Source: Clavibacter sepedonicus
Lineage (GTDB): Bacteria > Actinomycetota > Actinomycetes > Actinomycetales > Microbacteriaceae
Assembly (NCBI RefSeq): GCF_000069225.1
Contig: NC_010407.1
Coordinates: forward strand, 1,860,001 to 1,924,000
Direction: 5' to 3'
Length of the DNA: 64,000 bases
Shown here: piece by piece, positions 24,616 to 34,094 of the stretch
How positions within the stretch are numbered: position 1 is the stretch's first letter
Layout: the number at the start of each line of letters is the position of its first letter
Translations under genes and position numbers: made by a program
The notes under the pieces: model-generated
Database searches by the model: none
What the model saw: the letters and a program-made list of their open reading frames with translations, nothing else
Told to the model about the DNA's origin: nothing

Positions 24616-27600
24616 GTGAGCTTCACCCACCTGCACGTCGCGTCCGCCTTCTCCGCCCACTTCGGCACATCGGCGCCCGAGGCGCTGGTCGACGAGGTCG
24701 CGTCCCGGGGCGCGTCGGCCGCGGCCATCACCGACCGCGACGGGCTGTACGGCGCCGTCCGCCACATCCGCCGCTCGATCGCCCAGGGGGTCTCCCCCGT
24801 CGTGGGCGCGGAGCTCGGGCTCACGGGCGAGCACCCCGGCCGGATCACGGTGCTCGCGCACGGCGGCACGCACGGCCAGGGCTGGGCGGCGCTCAGCCGG
24901 CTCATCAGCGCGAGCCACGGGCGTGGCACCGCGAGGAGCACCGCCCGGAGCGCCCAGGCGGGCATCGCGCGCACCCGGCCGCCCGCGTTCCTCCTCGGCG
25001 AGGACGGGCCGGTCGGCACGATCATGCTCGGGCCCGACTCGGACGTGGGCCGGGCCGTCGCGGCGGGCGACCACGCGCTCGCGTCCCGCCACCTGGCGGA
25101 GTGGTCGCGGCTCCTGCCCGGCGCGGTCGTCGTCGAGGTGGTCTGCCACCACACGGAGCCCGGCGAGTCCGCGAGCCTCCGCCACGCCGCCCGCATGCTG
25201 GAGCTCGCCGAGGCCCACCGCATCCCCGCGGTGCTCACCAACGCCGTGCGCTACCTCGAGCCCGACGACGCGCTCACGGGCGACGTGCTCGACGCGGCCG
25301 GCACGCTGCGCCCGCAGCCCAACGGGCAGGCGTGGCTCAAGACGCCGGCCCAGATGCAGGAGATCGCGCGCGAGATCGCCGGTGCGTCGTCGCTCGACCG
25401 CCGGGCGGGCGAGGCGCTGCTGCGCGCCACCGAGGAGCTCGCCGACCGCTGCCGGCTGGATCCCGACGCCGACCTCGCGTGGCGGAAGCCGAAGCTGCCG
25501 GAGAAGGAGGTGATCGGGGTCACGGGCGACCCGGACGAGGCGCTGTGGCGGAAGGCCGCGGCGGGGGTCACCGAGCGGTTCGGCCACGTCGACGAGGCCA
25601 TGCGCCAGCGGGTGCTCGCGCGCATGCGCACCGAGCTGCAGACCATCACGGGCTTCGGCTTCGCCACGTACTTCCTCACGGTGGCCGACGTGTGCTCCCT
25701 CATGCGCGACATGGGCGTGCGCAACCAGGCGCGGGGATCCGGCGCGGGCAGCCTCGTCAACTACCTCCTGCGCATCTCCAACGTGGATCCGCTCGAGCAC
25801 GACCTGCTGTTCGAGCGCTTCCTCGGCAAGGTGCGCTCGACGCTGCCGGACATCGACATCGACGTGGAGTCCGCGCGCCGGCACGAGGTGTACCACCGCG
25901 TGTTCGAGAAGTACGGCAGCAACCGGGTCACCCTGCTGTCGATGCAGAACACCTACCGGGCCCGCGGCGCCGCGCGCGACGCCGGGCTCGCGCTCGACCT
26001 CGACGAGCAGCAGATCGACTTCATCGCCAAGAACATCTGGCGCTTCAACGCGCGCGAGTTCCGGGCGATGCTCGAGACGAAGCCCGAGCTCAAGCCCATC
26101 GCCGACCTCGTGCGCGACGACCCGAGCATCGACCTGCTGGTCGACCTCACCGAGCGGCTCGACCGGCTCCCCCGGCACATCTCCATGCACCCGTGCGGCG
26201 TGATCCTCGGCGACTCCGACCTGCTGAGCACGAGCCCCGTGCAGCCGAGCGGCATGGGCCTGCCGATGAGCCAGTTCGACAAGGACGACATCGACGACAT
26301 GGGGCTGCTGAAGCTCGACGTCCTCGGGGTGCGGATGCAGAGCACCATGGCGTACGCGCTGGACGAGATCCACCGCATCCACGGCACGCGCTCGGCGGTC
26401 GCGGGCGGCGTCCCGGTGGACGCGCGCTACGTGCACCGCGACGGGCGCATCGAGCTCGACGAGATCCCGCACGACGACGAGGAGACGTTCGCCGCCATCC
26501 GCACGACGCACACGCTCGGCATGTTCCAGATCGAGTCGCCGGGTCAGCGCGAGCTCATCGGCAAGATGCAGCCCGACGTCTACGAGGACCTCATCGCCGA
26601 CATCTCGCTGTTCCGGCCGGGGCCCATGAAGGGCAACATGGTGGCGCCGTTCCTCGACACGAAGCACGGCATCACCCGGCCCGACTACCTGCACCCGCGG
26701 TTCGCGCCGTTCCTCGCGCCCACGTTCGGCGTCGTCATCTACCACGAGCAGGTCATCCGGATCTTCGCCGACTGCATGCAGGTCTCCCTCGCCGAGGCCG
26801 ACGAGCTGCGCCGCAACATGGAGCGGCAGGACACGGTGGTCGAGCAGGCGTTCCGGCAGCGCACCGCCATGCACGTCGACGGCCGCACGGGCACGCGCCC
26901 CTTCTCGGACGCCGACGTCGAGCGCATCTGGAAGGCGCTCAAGGGCTTCGGCTCGTTCGGGTTCTGCAAGGCGCACGGCGCGGCGTTCGCGCTGCCCACC
27001 TGGCAGAGCGCGTGGCTGAAGACGCACTACCCGGCGGAGTTCCTCGCGGGGATCCTCACGCACGACCCCGGCATGTACCCCAAGCGCCTGCTGCTCACCG
27101 AGGCCAGGCGGATGGGCGTGCCCGTGCTGCCGCTCGACGTGAACCGGTCGCGGGGCGTCTACCGGGTGGAGCGCGTGGAGGGCGAGGAGACGACCGGGCG
27201 CACGCGCATCGGCGAGCTGGGGATCCGGCTGTCGCTGCAGGACGTGCACGGCATGAGCGAGGCGGAGCTCGAGCGCATCGAGCGGGGCCAGCCCTACGAC
27301 TCCATCTCCGACTTCTACGCGAAGGCGCAGCCGTCGCGCGCGCTGCTGGAGCGGCTGGCCGCGGTGGGCGCGCTCGACTCCCTCGCCACGTCCGCCGAGG
27401 ACGAGGCGGCCCGCGGGGTCGCGTCACGCGGCGACGTGATGGCGTTCGCCCGTCGGCTCACGGCGCGCGCGGCCCGGCCCGCGGATCCGGCCGGCCAGCT
27501 GCCGCTCTTCGTCGACGACCGCGACCTCATCCCGCGCGGCTCGCCGGACCCGGACGGGCGGGAGCGGGTCGCCGCCGATCGACATCCTGCAGATGGAGGT

Positions 27601-28039
27601 CACCGAGCACGTGCTGGAGAGCTGCCGGCCCATGCTCGACGAGCTCGGCGTCATCCCGGCGAGCCAGCTGCTCGAGGTGCGCAGTGGATCCGAGGTGGTG
27701 GTCGCGGGGATCCGCATCGCCACGCAGACGCCGCCCATGCGCAGCGGCAAGCGCGTCGTCTTCATCAGCCTCGACGACGGCACGGGCTGCTCCGACTCCA
27801 CCTTCTTCGACGAGGCGCAGCAGAAGGCCGGGCCCATGCTCTTCGGCACGCGCCTGCTCGTCATCCGGGGGCGCACGCGGCGCACGGGCGAGCGGGGCGT
27901 CTCCATCCAGGCGGAGGACGCGTGGGACCTCAAGGAGATGTGGGCGCGCTGGCAGGACGCCCGGCGGCAGGGCGCCGCGGCGGGCGACGGGGCCGACGGG
28001 ATGGACGGCGGCGTGGACGACGCGGCCCAGGTCGCCTGA
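24616..28039 (+). pseudogene. dnaE2: Error-prone DNA polymerase DnaE2, frameshifted near 27577
   Basis: SOS-inducible C-family polymerase for damage tolerance. The first frame (24616 to about 27577, 987 codons) has the PHP domain (THLHVASAFS), polymerase palm with PDIDIDVESARR and KLDVLGVRM, and the helix-hairpin-helix region. At 27571-27580 the frame breaks: GCCGCC-G-ATCGACATC shifts from frame 1 to frame 2, and the conserved C-terminal OB-fold part (QMEVTEHVLESC ... GSEVVVAGIRIATQTPP ... DDGTGCSDSTFF) continues in frame 2 to 28039. One extra base or a 2-base loss explains it. As written, the product keeps the polymerase core but gains about 240 unrelated residues. GTG start at 24616 has GGGAGG upstream. 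Confidence 0.88.
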
Positions 28040-28094
28040 GGACGTCCGCCCGCGGGATGATGGGGGCACCCGAGACCGCAGCCGGAGGCCGCAC

Positions 28095-29138
28095 GTGCGC
28101 ATCACCACGACCGTCCGCACGACCACGCGCATCCCGTTCGTCCAGGTGGTCAAGACCTCGGTCGCCGCGATCATCGCCTGGTTCGTCTGCATCGCCCTGC
28201 TGCCCGCGCAGCTGCCCATCTTCGCGACCATCGCCGCGCTGCTCGTGGTGCAGCCGAGCATCAACCAGACCTTCGGCAAGGCGGTCGAGCGCAGCCTCGG
28301 GGTGATCACGGGCGTGCTGCTCGCGCTCGGGCTCGGCCTCGCGCTCGGCACGTCGAGCGGGGTGGTGCTCCTCGCGGTCGTCGTCGCCGTGCTCGTGGGC
28401 TGGGTGTTCCGGCTGACGCCGGGGTCGAGCACGCAGATCCCCATCAGTGCGATGCTCGTCCTCGCCATCGGCCAGCTCTCGCCCGTGTACGCGGTCGACC
28501 GGATCGTGGAGACCGTCATCGGCGCCGCCATCGGCGTGGTCGTCAACATCGCGATCGCGCCGCCCGTGCTGCACGAGGCGAGCCGGCGCGCGGTGGTCGG
28601 CCTCGCGGGCGACTGCGCCGCAGCCCTCGACCGGCTCGCGGGCGCGCTGTCCGAGCCGGTCGACCGCGAGGAGCTCGACCGGATGCTCACCCGCGCGCGC
28701 GAGCTGCGGCCGCGGCACACGAAGGCGGTCGCCGAGGTCGACAAGGGGCTCGAGAGCCTGACCCTCAACCCGCTCCGGCGGCGGCACCGGGCGCTGCTCG
28801 AGGCCGACCGCGAGCTGCTCGCCACGCTCACCGTGCTCGTCAACCGCGTGGTGGGCATGACGCGCGCCGTGCACGACCGCTACGACCCGTCGCTCGCCGA
28901 GGAGCCCGTCGTCCGCGGGATCGCGACCGAGCTGACGCGCGCCGCCCACGACGTGCGGCTCCTCGCCGAGCACGCGCTGCCGGGCGGCATCTCCGACGGG
29001 GCCGACCCCCACGAGCAGCCCGCGCTCACGGCACCGCTCGTGGTGCTGCAGCCGAGCGAGGAGCACTGGATCCTCATCGGCTCGCTGCTGGAGGACATCC
29101 GCCGCATCCGCTCGGAGATCATCGGCGGCGCGGAGTGA
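28095..29138 (+). CDS. FUSC family membrane protein (aromatic acid exporter-like)
   Basis: 347 residues: a hydrophobic N-terminal half with about six helices (VVKTSVAAIIAWFVCIALLP, LPIFATIAALLVVQPSINQTF) ending near residue 165, then a cytoplasmic helical domain rich in Arg/Glu. This matches the FUSC/ArAE group of half-length exporters thought to move aromatic acids or fusaric acid; substrate and energy source are not visible. GTG start at 28095 with GGAGGC upstream. Its TGA overlaps the next GTG (GTGA), so the hydrolase downstream is co-translated. Confidence 0.82.
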   Translation: MRITTTVRTTTRIPFVQVVKTSVAAIIAWFVCIALLPAQLPIFATIAALLVVQPSINQTFGKAVERSLGVITGVLLALGLGLALGTSSGVVLLAVVVAVLVGWVFRLTPGSSTQIPISAMLVLAIGQLSPVYAVDRIVETVIGAAIGVVVNIAIAPPVLHEASRRAVVGLAGDCAAALDRLAGALSEPVDREELDRMLTRARELRPRHTKAVAEVDKGLESLTLNPLRRRHRALLEADRELLATLTVLVNRVVGMTRAVHDRYDPSLAEEPVVRGIATELTRAAHDVRLLAEHALPGGISDGADPHEQPALTAPLVVLQPSEEHWILIGSLLEDIRRIRSEIIGGAE

Positions 29139-30067
29139 CGCGTCCGCTGCCCGGCTACAGCCCGCTCGAGCTCGACCCGGTACCGGCCGCGTCCGGCCTC
29201 GTGCGCGGGACCACGCCCACACGTCTCGGCGTCGTGCGGCACCACCACGTCCCGGTCCGCGGCTCGGACACCGCGACGGTGCTGTTGCACGGCGCCGCCG
29301 GATCCTGGACCACCTGGACGCCGCTCATCCGCACCGCGCGGGACGCGGGCGTCCCCTTCGCCGAGCTCGTCGCGATCGACCTGCCGGGCTGGGGCGGATC
29401 CGCGCTCGACGCGACCGACGAGGAGGCGACGGTGGACGCCATCGCCGACGCCGTCCGCGCCGTGGTCGACGGCCTCGGCTACGCGCAGTGGCGGCTCATC
29501 GGCCACTCGATGGGCGGCTTCATCGCGCTGCACCTGGCCGCGCGCGAGCCCGCCCGCGCCGTCTCCGTCGCGCTCGTCTCGCCCACCACGTACTCGGTGA
29601 TCGCGAGCGTGGCGCACCCCGTCCGCGCCTTCCGCCTCATCCCCGGCTTCACGATGATGCTCGGCGTGATGCGCACCATGCGCCGCCTCGGCCGCCCCGG
29701 CACCGCGCTCATCCGCGGCGTCGGCCGCGTCCGCCTCATGCGCGCGGTCGCGCTGCCGCTGTTCGCGCACGGCTGGCGCGTGCGGCGGTCGATCGTCGAC
29801 GCCATCGCGACGGAGGCCCGGCCCCGCGCGTTCTCGCTCGCCGCGGAGGTCACGCGCGGCTACGACGCCGACGGCCTGTGGGCGCGCATCGCCTGCCCGG
29901 TGGTCGCGGTGCGCGGCGACGACGACGTGTTCGTGTCGCGGGACGACCTCGACCTGCTGGCGCGCGCGGTGCCGACGCTCCGATCCGCCGTGATCCCGGA
30001 CGCCGGCCACTTCGCGCACGTCGAGCGCCCGGCCGAGACGCTGCGCGCGCTCGGCCTCCTCGCCTGA
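29135..30067 (+). CDS. Alpha/beta hydrolase, co-translated with FUSC protein
   Basis: 310 residues. Oxyanion motif LLHGAAGSWTTW, nucleophile Ser in IGHSMGGFIALHL, acid Asp probably in VRGDDDVFV, and catalytic His in AGHFAHVERP. The substrate is unknown; esterase- or epoxide-hydrolase-like members look similar. The GTG start overlaps the FUSC stop, suggesting the hydrolase may act on something the exporter handles (inference). A paralogue follows in tandem. Confidence 0.85.
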   Translation: MTRPLPGYSPLELDPVPAASGLVRGTTPTRLGVVRHHHVPVRGSDTATVLLHGAAGSWTTWTPLIRTARDAGVPFAELVAIDLPGWGGSALDATDEEATVDAIADAVRAVVDGLGYAQWRLIGHSMGGFIALHLAAREPARAVSVALVSPTTYSVIASVAHPVRAFRLIPGFTMMLGVMRTMRRLGRPGTALIRGVGRVRLMRAVALPLFAHGWRVRRSIVDAIATEARPRAFSLAAEVTRGYDADGLWARIACPVVAVRGDDDVFVSRDDLDLLARAVPTLRSAVIPDAGHFAHVERPAETLRALGLLA

Positions 30068-30207
30068 GACGCCGGCGGCGCGCGCGCCAGCGCGGACCAT
30101 CGCTGTCCGGGAGCGGCCGGGAGGACGCGCGGCGCTGGGGAGAGGGCCCGCGGGACGGGTCGTCGGTCGGCGACCCTGTGCGGATCACCCCGTCCCGGAG
30201 GTCATCC

Positions 30208-31230
30208 GTGCGCGTCCCCGTCCCCTCGTCACCCCGCCCCCTCCTGCGCCGAGCCGGACGCGCCGCAGGTGACGACGCCGGCCGGACGGCGCGTCGATCA
30301 CGTGGCGCCGCCGACGGCTACATCCCCTACGAGCTCGACCCCGATCCCCACGACTCCGGCCTGGTCGCCGGCGTGACCGTCACCGGCCTCGGGATGGTCC
30401 GCCACCACCACGCGCCCGGGCGGCGCACCCGGACGGCCACCGTCCTCCTCCACGGCGCGGCCGGGTCGTGGACCACGTGGACCCCGGCCCTCCGCGCCGC
30501 CCGGGACGCGGGTGCGCCCCTCGAGGACGTCGTGGCCGTCGACCTCCCCGGCTGGGGCGGATCCCCGATCGCGGTCCCGGACGACGAGCTGACGGCCGAC
30601 TCCGTGGTCGAGAGCGTGATGCGGGTCGTCGACGACCTCGGATACGACGGGTGCCGTGTCGTCGGCCACTCGATGGGCGGCTTCCTCGCCCTCCACCTGG
30701 CCGTCCGGCAACCGGTTCGCGTGCGGTCCGTGGCCCTGGTGTCGCGCACCCTCTACGCCGTGATGCGGAGCGCGACCCACCCGATCCGCCGCTTCGACGT
30801 GCTCCCGGGCTTCAGCACGATGCTCGGCTCGATCCACGTGACGCGGCTCCTCGGCGCCCCAATGCTCGCGTTCGTCCGGGTGCTCCAGCGCACGGGCCTC
30901 CTGCGTCAGCTCACCCGGCCCCTGTTCGCGCACGGAGGGCGGGTGGGCGGGTCGGTCATCGCCGCGCTGGCGGACGAGGTGCGGCCCCGCGGGTTCCTCC
31001 GCGCCACGGAGATCGCCGTCGCGTACCCCGCTGCCGAGCTGTGGCCGCGGATCACCTGCCCCGTCACGGCCGTGCAGGGCGGCTCGGACGTCTTCGTCGC
31101 GCCGGACGACCTGGTGCGGCTCGACCGCGATGTCCCGTGCGCGTCCCACGCGGTGATCGCCGACGCCGGCCACTTCGCGCACGTGGAGCGTCCGGCCGAG
31201 ACGCTCCGCGCGCTCGGCCTCCTCCCCTGA
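30208..31230 (+). CDS. Alpha/beta hydrolase, tandem paralogue
   Basis: 340 residues, clearly duplicated from the preceding gene: both share TATVLLHGAAGSWTTWTP, GHSMGGF and a C-terminus AGHFAHVERPAETLRALGLL. The catalytic Ser, Asp (GGSDVFV) and His are present. It has an extra Arg/Pro-rich N-terminal extension of about 35 residues if the GTG at 30208 (with GGAGG at 30197-30201) is used. The last 60 coding bases match the first copy at 57 positions, much more than the middle of the gene. A terminator follows at 31251-31288. Confidence 0.85.
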   Translation: MRVPVPSSPRPLLRRAGRAAGDDAGRTARRSRGAADGYIPYELDPDPHDSGLVAGVTVTGLGMVRHHHAPGRRTRTATVLLHGAAGSWTTWTPALRAARDAGAPLEDVVAVDLPGWGGSPIAVPDDELTADSVVESVMRVVDDLGYDGCRVVGHSMGGFLALHLAVRQPVRVRSVALVSRTLYAVMRSATHPIRRFDVLPGFSTMLGSIHVTRLLGAPMLAFVRVLQRTGLLRQLTRPLFAHGGRVGGSVIAALADEVRPRGFLRATEIAVAYPAAELWPRITCPVTAVQGGSDVFVAPDDLVRLDRDVPCASHAVIADAGHFAHVERPAETLRALGLLP

Positions 31231-31250
31231 AGGGCGCCGCCCGGGAACGA

Positions 31251-31288
31251 CGACGCCCCCGGTCCCTGAGACGGGAGCGGGGGCGTCG
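31251..31288. terminator. Hairpin terminator
   Basis: 11-bp perfect repeat CGACGCCCCCG (31251-31261) / CGGGGGCGTCG (31278-31288) with further pairing (TCCC/GGGA) in the loop, between the convergent hydrolase and yceI genes. Confidence 0.8.
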
Positions 31289-31336
31289 CATCCGCGTGAC
31301 GCGGAGGCGGCCGGACGGATGCCCGGCCGGTGGGCG

Positions 31337-31902
31337 CTAAGCCGCGGGGGTCGCGAGGACCGCCTGGATGTCGAGCGTGATGGTGACCTTGTCGCCGAGC
31401 AGCACGCCGCCGGTCTCGAGGGCCGCGTTGTAGGTCAGGCCGAAGTCCTCGCGGTTGATGACCGTGGTGGCCGTCGCGCCGAACTTGGTGTTGCCGAGGG
31501 GTCGCCGCCGAAGCCGCCGAACTCGACGTCGAACGTGACGGGCTTGGTGACGCCGCGGACGGTGAGCTCGCCATCGACCTTCGCGTCGCCGTCCTTCTCG
31601 ACGCGCACGGCGGTCGAGACGAAGTCGATGGTGGGGTTGTTCTCGGCGTCGAAGAAGTCGTTGGTGCGGAGGTGCTGGTCGCGGTTCGGCTCGTTGGTGT
31701 CGATCGAGGCGATGGTCGCGTGCGCCTTGACGGTGCTCTGCTCGGGGGTCGCGCCCGTGACGATCTCGGCGTCGAAGTCCTTGAACGTGCCCTTGACCTT
31801 GCTGATCATGATGTGGCGGATGCTGAAGCCGACCGAGCTGTGCGTCTTGTCGATGGTCCAGGTGCCGGCGATGTAGCCGGGGACGGTGGTGGTGTCGCTC
31901 AT
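31337..31902 (-). pseudogene. yceI: YceI family protein, frameshifted near 31495
   Basis: YceI proteins are lipocalin-like beta barrels binding isoprenoids or polyprenyl chains. The N-terminal two thirds read in one frame (MSDTTTVPGYIAGTWTIDKT ... VTFDVEFGGFGGDP); the conserved end (LGNTKFGATATTVINRED ... GGVLLGDKVTITLDIQAV) is in another frame. The junction (complement of about 31490-31502) lacks one base relative to a continuous GDP-x-GNTKFG reading, so the gene has a single-base deletion or an assembly error. The length of 566 bases is not a multiple of three. The intact first frame would end at 31435 with wrong residues and lack about 45 native ones. ATG at 31902 with GAAAGG. Confidence 0.85.
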
Positions 31903-32056
31903 GTGCGTGCCTTTCGTACAGGGGGCATGGGTGCGGGCCGACGGCCTCGAAGATATGCAAGCGCATGGATCGGGCCTCCATTCCCACATTTCGTTGCGAG
32001 TTCATGTACTTCTGGGGCGGGTGGGACGCGGCCCCCGGCGGGCGTACCGTGGCGGG

Positions 32057-33034
32057 ATGCGCGCGATCACCTTCCCCTCCCCCGGCTCCCCCGACGTCCT
32101 CTCCCTCACCGAGCTGCCGGATCCCGTGGCCGGCCCCGGCGAGGTCCTCATCCGGGTGGCCGCCGCCGGCGTCAACCGCGCCGACCTCAGCCAACGCGAG
32201 GGCGCGTACCCGCCGCCCGCGGGAGCGCCGACGCACCTCGGGCTCGAGGTGTCCGGCACGGTCGAGGCGGTCGGCCAGGGCGCGACGCGCTGGAGCGTCG
32301 GCGACCGCGTGTGCGCGCTGCTCGCGGGCGGCGGCTACGCGGAGCTCGTCGCGGTCGACGAGCGGCACGTCCTCCCGGTGCCCGACAGGCTGGACCTCGT
32401 CCAGGCGGCGGGGCTCCCCGAGGTCGTCGCGACCGTGTGGTCGAACGTCGTGCTCGACGCGCGGCTGGCGCCGGGCGAGACCCTGCTCGTGCACGGCGGG
32501 TCGAGCGGCATCGGCACGATGGCGATCCAGCTGGCCACCCGCCTCGGCGCGCGCGTCGCCGTCACCGCCGGCAGCCCGGCGAAGCTCGACGCGTGCCGGG
32601 CGCTCGGCGCGGAGATCCTCATCGACTACCGCGAGCAGGACTTCGTCGCGGCGCTCCTCGAGGCGACCGACGGCCGCGGCGCCGACGTGATCCTCGACGC
32701 GATCGGCGGCGACTACATCGACCGCGACATCCGCGCCCTCGCGCGCGACGGCCGGATCATGGTCATCGGCGCGCAGAGCGGCGCGCCCACGAGCATCGCG
32801 CTCGGCCAGCTGATGGCCAGGCGCGGGCGGATCTGGGGCACCACGCTCCGGGCCCGCGACGCCGACGACAAGGCGCGCATCGTGGCCGCCGTCCGCGCGG
32901 ACGTGTGGCCCGCGGTGGCCGACGGATCCGTGCGGCCGGTCGTCGACCGCGTGTTCCCGCTCGCCGAGGCCGCCGCCGCGCACGCGCACGTCGCGTCGTC
33001 GCAGCACGTGGGCAAGGTGCTGCTGGCCGTCTAG
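32057..33034 (+). CDS. NAD(P)H:quinone oxidoreductase, PIG3-like (zinc-free MDR)
   Basis: 325-residue medium-chain dehydrogenase/reductase. N-terminal GroES-like domain with AGVNRADLSQREG, nucleotide site LLVHGGSSGIGTMAIQLA, and VILDAIGGDYIDRDIRALARDG. There are no zinc-ligand residues, as in quinone oxidoreductases of the QOR/PIG3 group; quinone or aldehyde reduction is inferred. TACCGT lies six bases before the ATG, suggesting a leaderless mRNA. Its TAG stop (33032-33034) is part of the CTAG in which the second IS inserted; the protein is not altered. Confidence 0.88.
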   Translation: MRAITFPSPGSPDVLSLTELPDPVAGPGEVLIRVAAAGVNRADLSQREGAYPPPAGAPTHLGLEVSGTVEAVGQGATRWSVGDRVCALLAGGGYAELVAVDERHVLPVPDRLDLVQAAGLPEVVATVWSNVVLDARLAPGETLLVHGGSSGIGTMAIQLATRLGARVAVTAGSPAKLDACRALGAEILIDYREQDFVAALLEATDGRGADVILDAIGGDYIDRDIRALARDGRIMVIGAQSGAPTSIALGQLMARRGRIWGTTLRARDADDKARIVAAVRADVWPAVADGSVRPVVDRVFPLAEAAAAHAHVASSQHVGKVLLAV

Positions 33035-33035
33035 C
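33030..33035. repeat. Target-site duplication, left copy (TCTAGC)
   Basis: TCTAGC abuts the left end of the second IS and recurs exactly at 34089-34094. It contains the stop codon of the quinone oxidoreductase and, on the other strand, the stop codon of the transposase. Confidence 0.9.
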
Positions 33036-33993
33036 TGTAGTTCCCAGTGAGGTTGTGAACGCGTTCGGCGGGCGTGAGTCCGCCGATGCCGGTGTGGGGG
33101 CGGTGGTGGTTGTAGTGATGCAGCCAGGCGTCGTAGGTCGCGGCGCGGGCCTCGTCGGTGCGATAGGGATGGGCGTAGGCCCACTCGGTGGCGAGGGTGC
33201 GGTTGAAGCGCTCGACCTTCCCGTTCGTCTGGGGCCGGTAGGGGCGGGTGCGTGTGTGGGCGATGGTGCCGAGCGCCTCGGTGAAGGCGTGGGAGCGGTA
33301 GCAGGAGCCGTTGTCCGTCAGGACACGGATCACGGTGATGCCCGCGGCGGTGAAGAACGCGTTCGCGCGGGCCCAGAACGCGGCAGCGGTCTCCTTGCGC
33401 TCGTCGGTGAGGATCTCGGAGTACGCGAGTCGGGAGTGGTCATCCACGGCGTGATGCAGGAACGCGTACCCCCGCCCGGTCCGGGGAGTGTTCCTCCGGC
33501 CGGCCGCTCTGCCGAGGACTCGGTGCCCGCCGCCGTCCGGGATACGGCCGAGCTTCTTGATGTCGACGTGGACCAGATCTCCCGGTGAGGAGTGCTCGTA
33601 ACGTCGCGCGGGCGAGCGTCGGACGGGGAGTCCCGTCGCGGAATCCAGGTGCGTGAGCAACGGCATCCGGTAGCGACGGAGGACCCGCTCGACCGTGGAA
33701 CGGGGGATACGCAGGTGGTAGCTGATGCGGTGCGGGCCCCACCGGCGAGTGAATCTCAGCGCGATGATCCGCCGCTCCCGACGCTGACTCGTGCGGGTCG
33801 GTTGCCGGTGCGGGCGGGATGAGCGGTCCGTCATCGGCAACCCGGCCCGATACCGGCGAGCCCATCTCGACGCCGTCGCCGGCGAGCACTGGAACCTCTC
33901 CGCCGCACGCCGGACCGGCCACCCGTCCTCGATGATCAACCGAGCAAGCCGAAGCCTGCCCGCGGGAGTGAACGGGGCGTTAGCGTGAGTCAC
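33031..33993 (-). CDS. IS481-family transposase using a target-derived stop codon
   Basis: 320-residue DDE transposase. HTH-type N-terminus (GWPVRRAAERFQCSPATASRW), HVDIKKLGRIPDGGG, catalytic Asp in AVDDHSRLAYSE, Asp in VLTDNGSCYRS and Glu in NGKVERFNRTL; intact. GTG start at 33993 with GGAGG five bases upstream. The coding frame runs out of the IS: the last sense codon AGC straddles the IS end (33036) and the TAG stop (33033-33031) lies in the duplicated CTAG target. The element thus appears to rely on the insertion site for termination. It is related to but distinct from the transposase at 2912-3913. Confidence 0.92.
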   Translation of the reverse strand: MTHANAPFTPAGRLRLARLIIEDGWPVRRAAERFQCSPATASRWARRYRAGLPMTDRSSRPHRQPTRTSQRRERRIIALRFTRRWGPHRISYHLRIPRSTVERVLRRYRMPLLTHLDSATGLPVRRSPARRYEHSSPGDLVHVDIKKLGRIPDGGGHRVLGRAAGRRNTPRTGRGYAFLHHAVDDHSRLAYSEILTDERKETAAAFWARANAFFTAAGITVIRVLTDNGSCYRSHAFTEALGTIAHTRTRPYRPQTNGKVERFNRTLATEWAYAHPYRTDEARAATYDAWLHHYNHHRPHTGIGGLTPAERVHNLTGNYS

Positions 33994-34088
33994 GAAGACC
34001 TCCGGTGATGACGTGTGCTTGGTAACTCACATCGTCCCGGAGGTCTTCGCTATCCGCCCCAGCGTTCACAACCTCCCGAGGAACTACA
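33036..34088 (-). mobile_element. IS481-family insertion sequence, 1053 bp, intact
   Basis: Ends are imperfect inverted repeats starting TGTAGTTCC and sharing GAGGTTGTGAACGC; flanked by the perfect 6-bp duplication TCTAGC (NCTAGN). It lies exactly between two convergent genes, in the CTAG that formed the stop codons of both. A different element from the one at 2903-3971, since both ends and transposase differ. Confidence 0.93.
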
Positions 34089-34094
34089 TCTAGC
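34089..34094. repeat. Target-site duplication, right copy (TCTAGC)
   Basis: Exact copy of 33030-33035; the minus-strand TAG at 34092-34090 is the stop of the MFS transporter. Confidence 0.9.

Noticed and set aside
27578..28305. Continuation of the dnaE2 first frame past the frameshift
   Set aside because: Composition is random for high-GC DNA and the conserved DnaE2 C-terminus is in the other frame.
31955..31966. ATGC-AAGC-GCAT inverted repeat upstream of yceI as an operator
   Set aside because: Only 4-bp arms; likely chance, and the downstream gene is broken.
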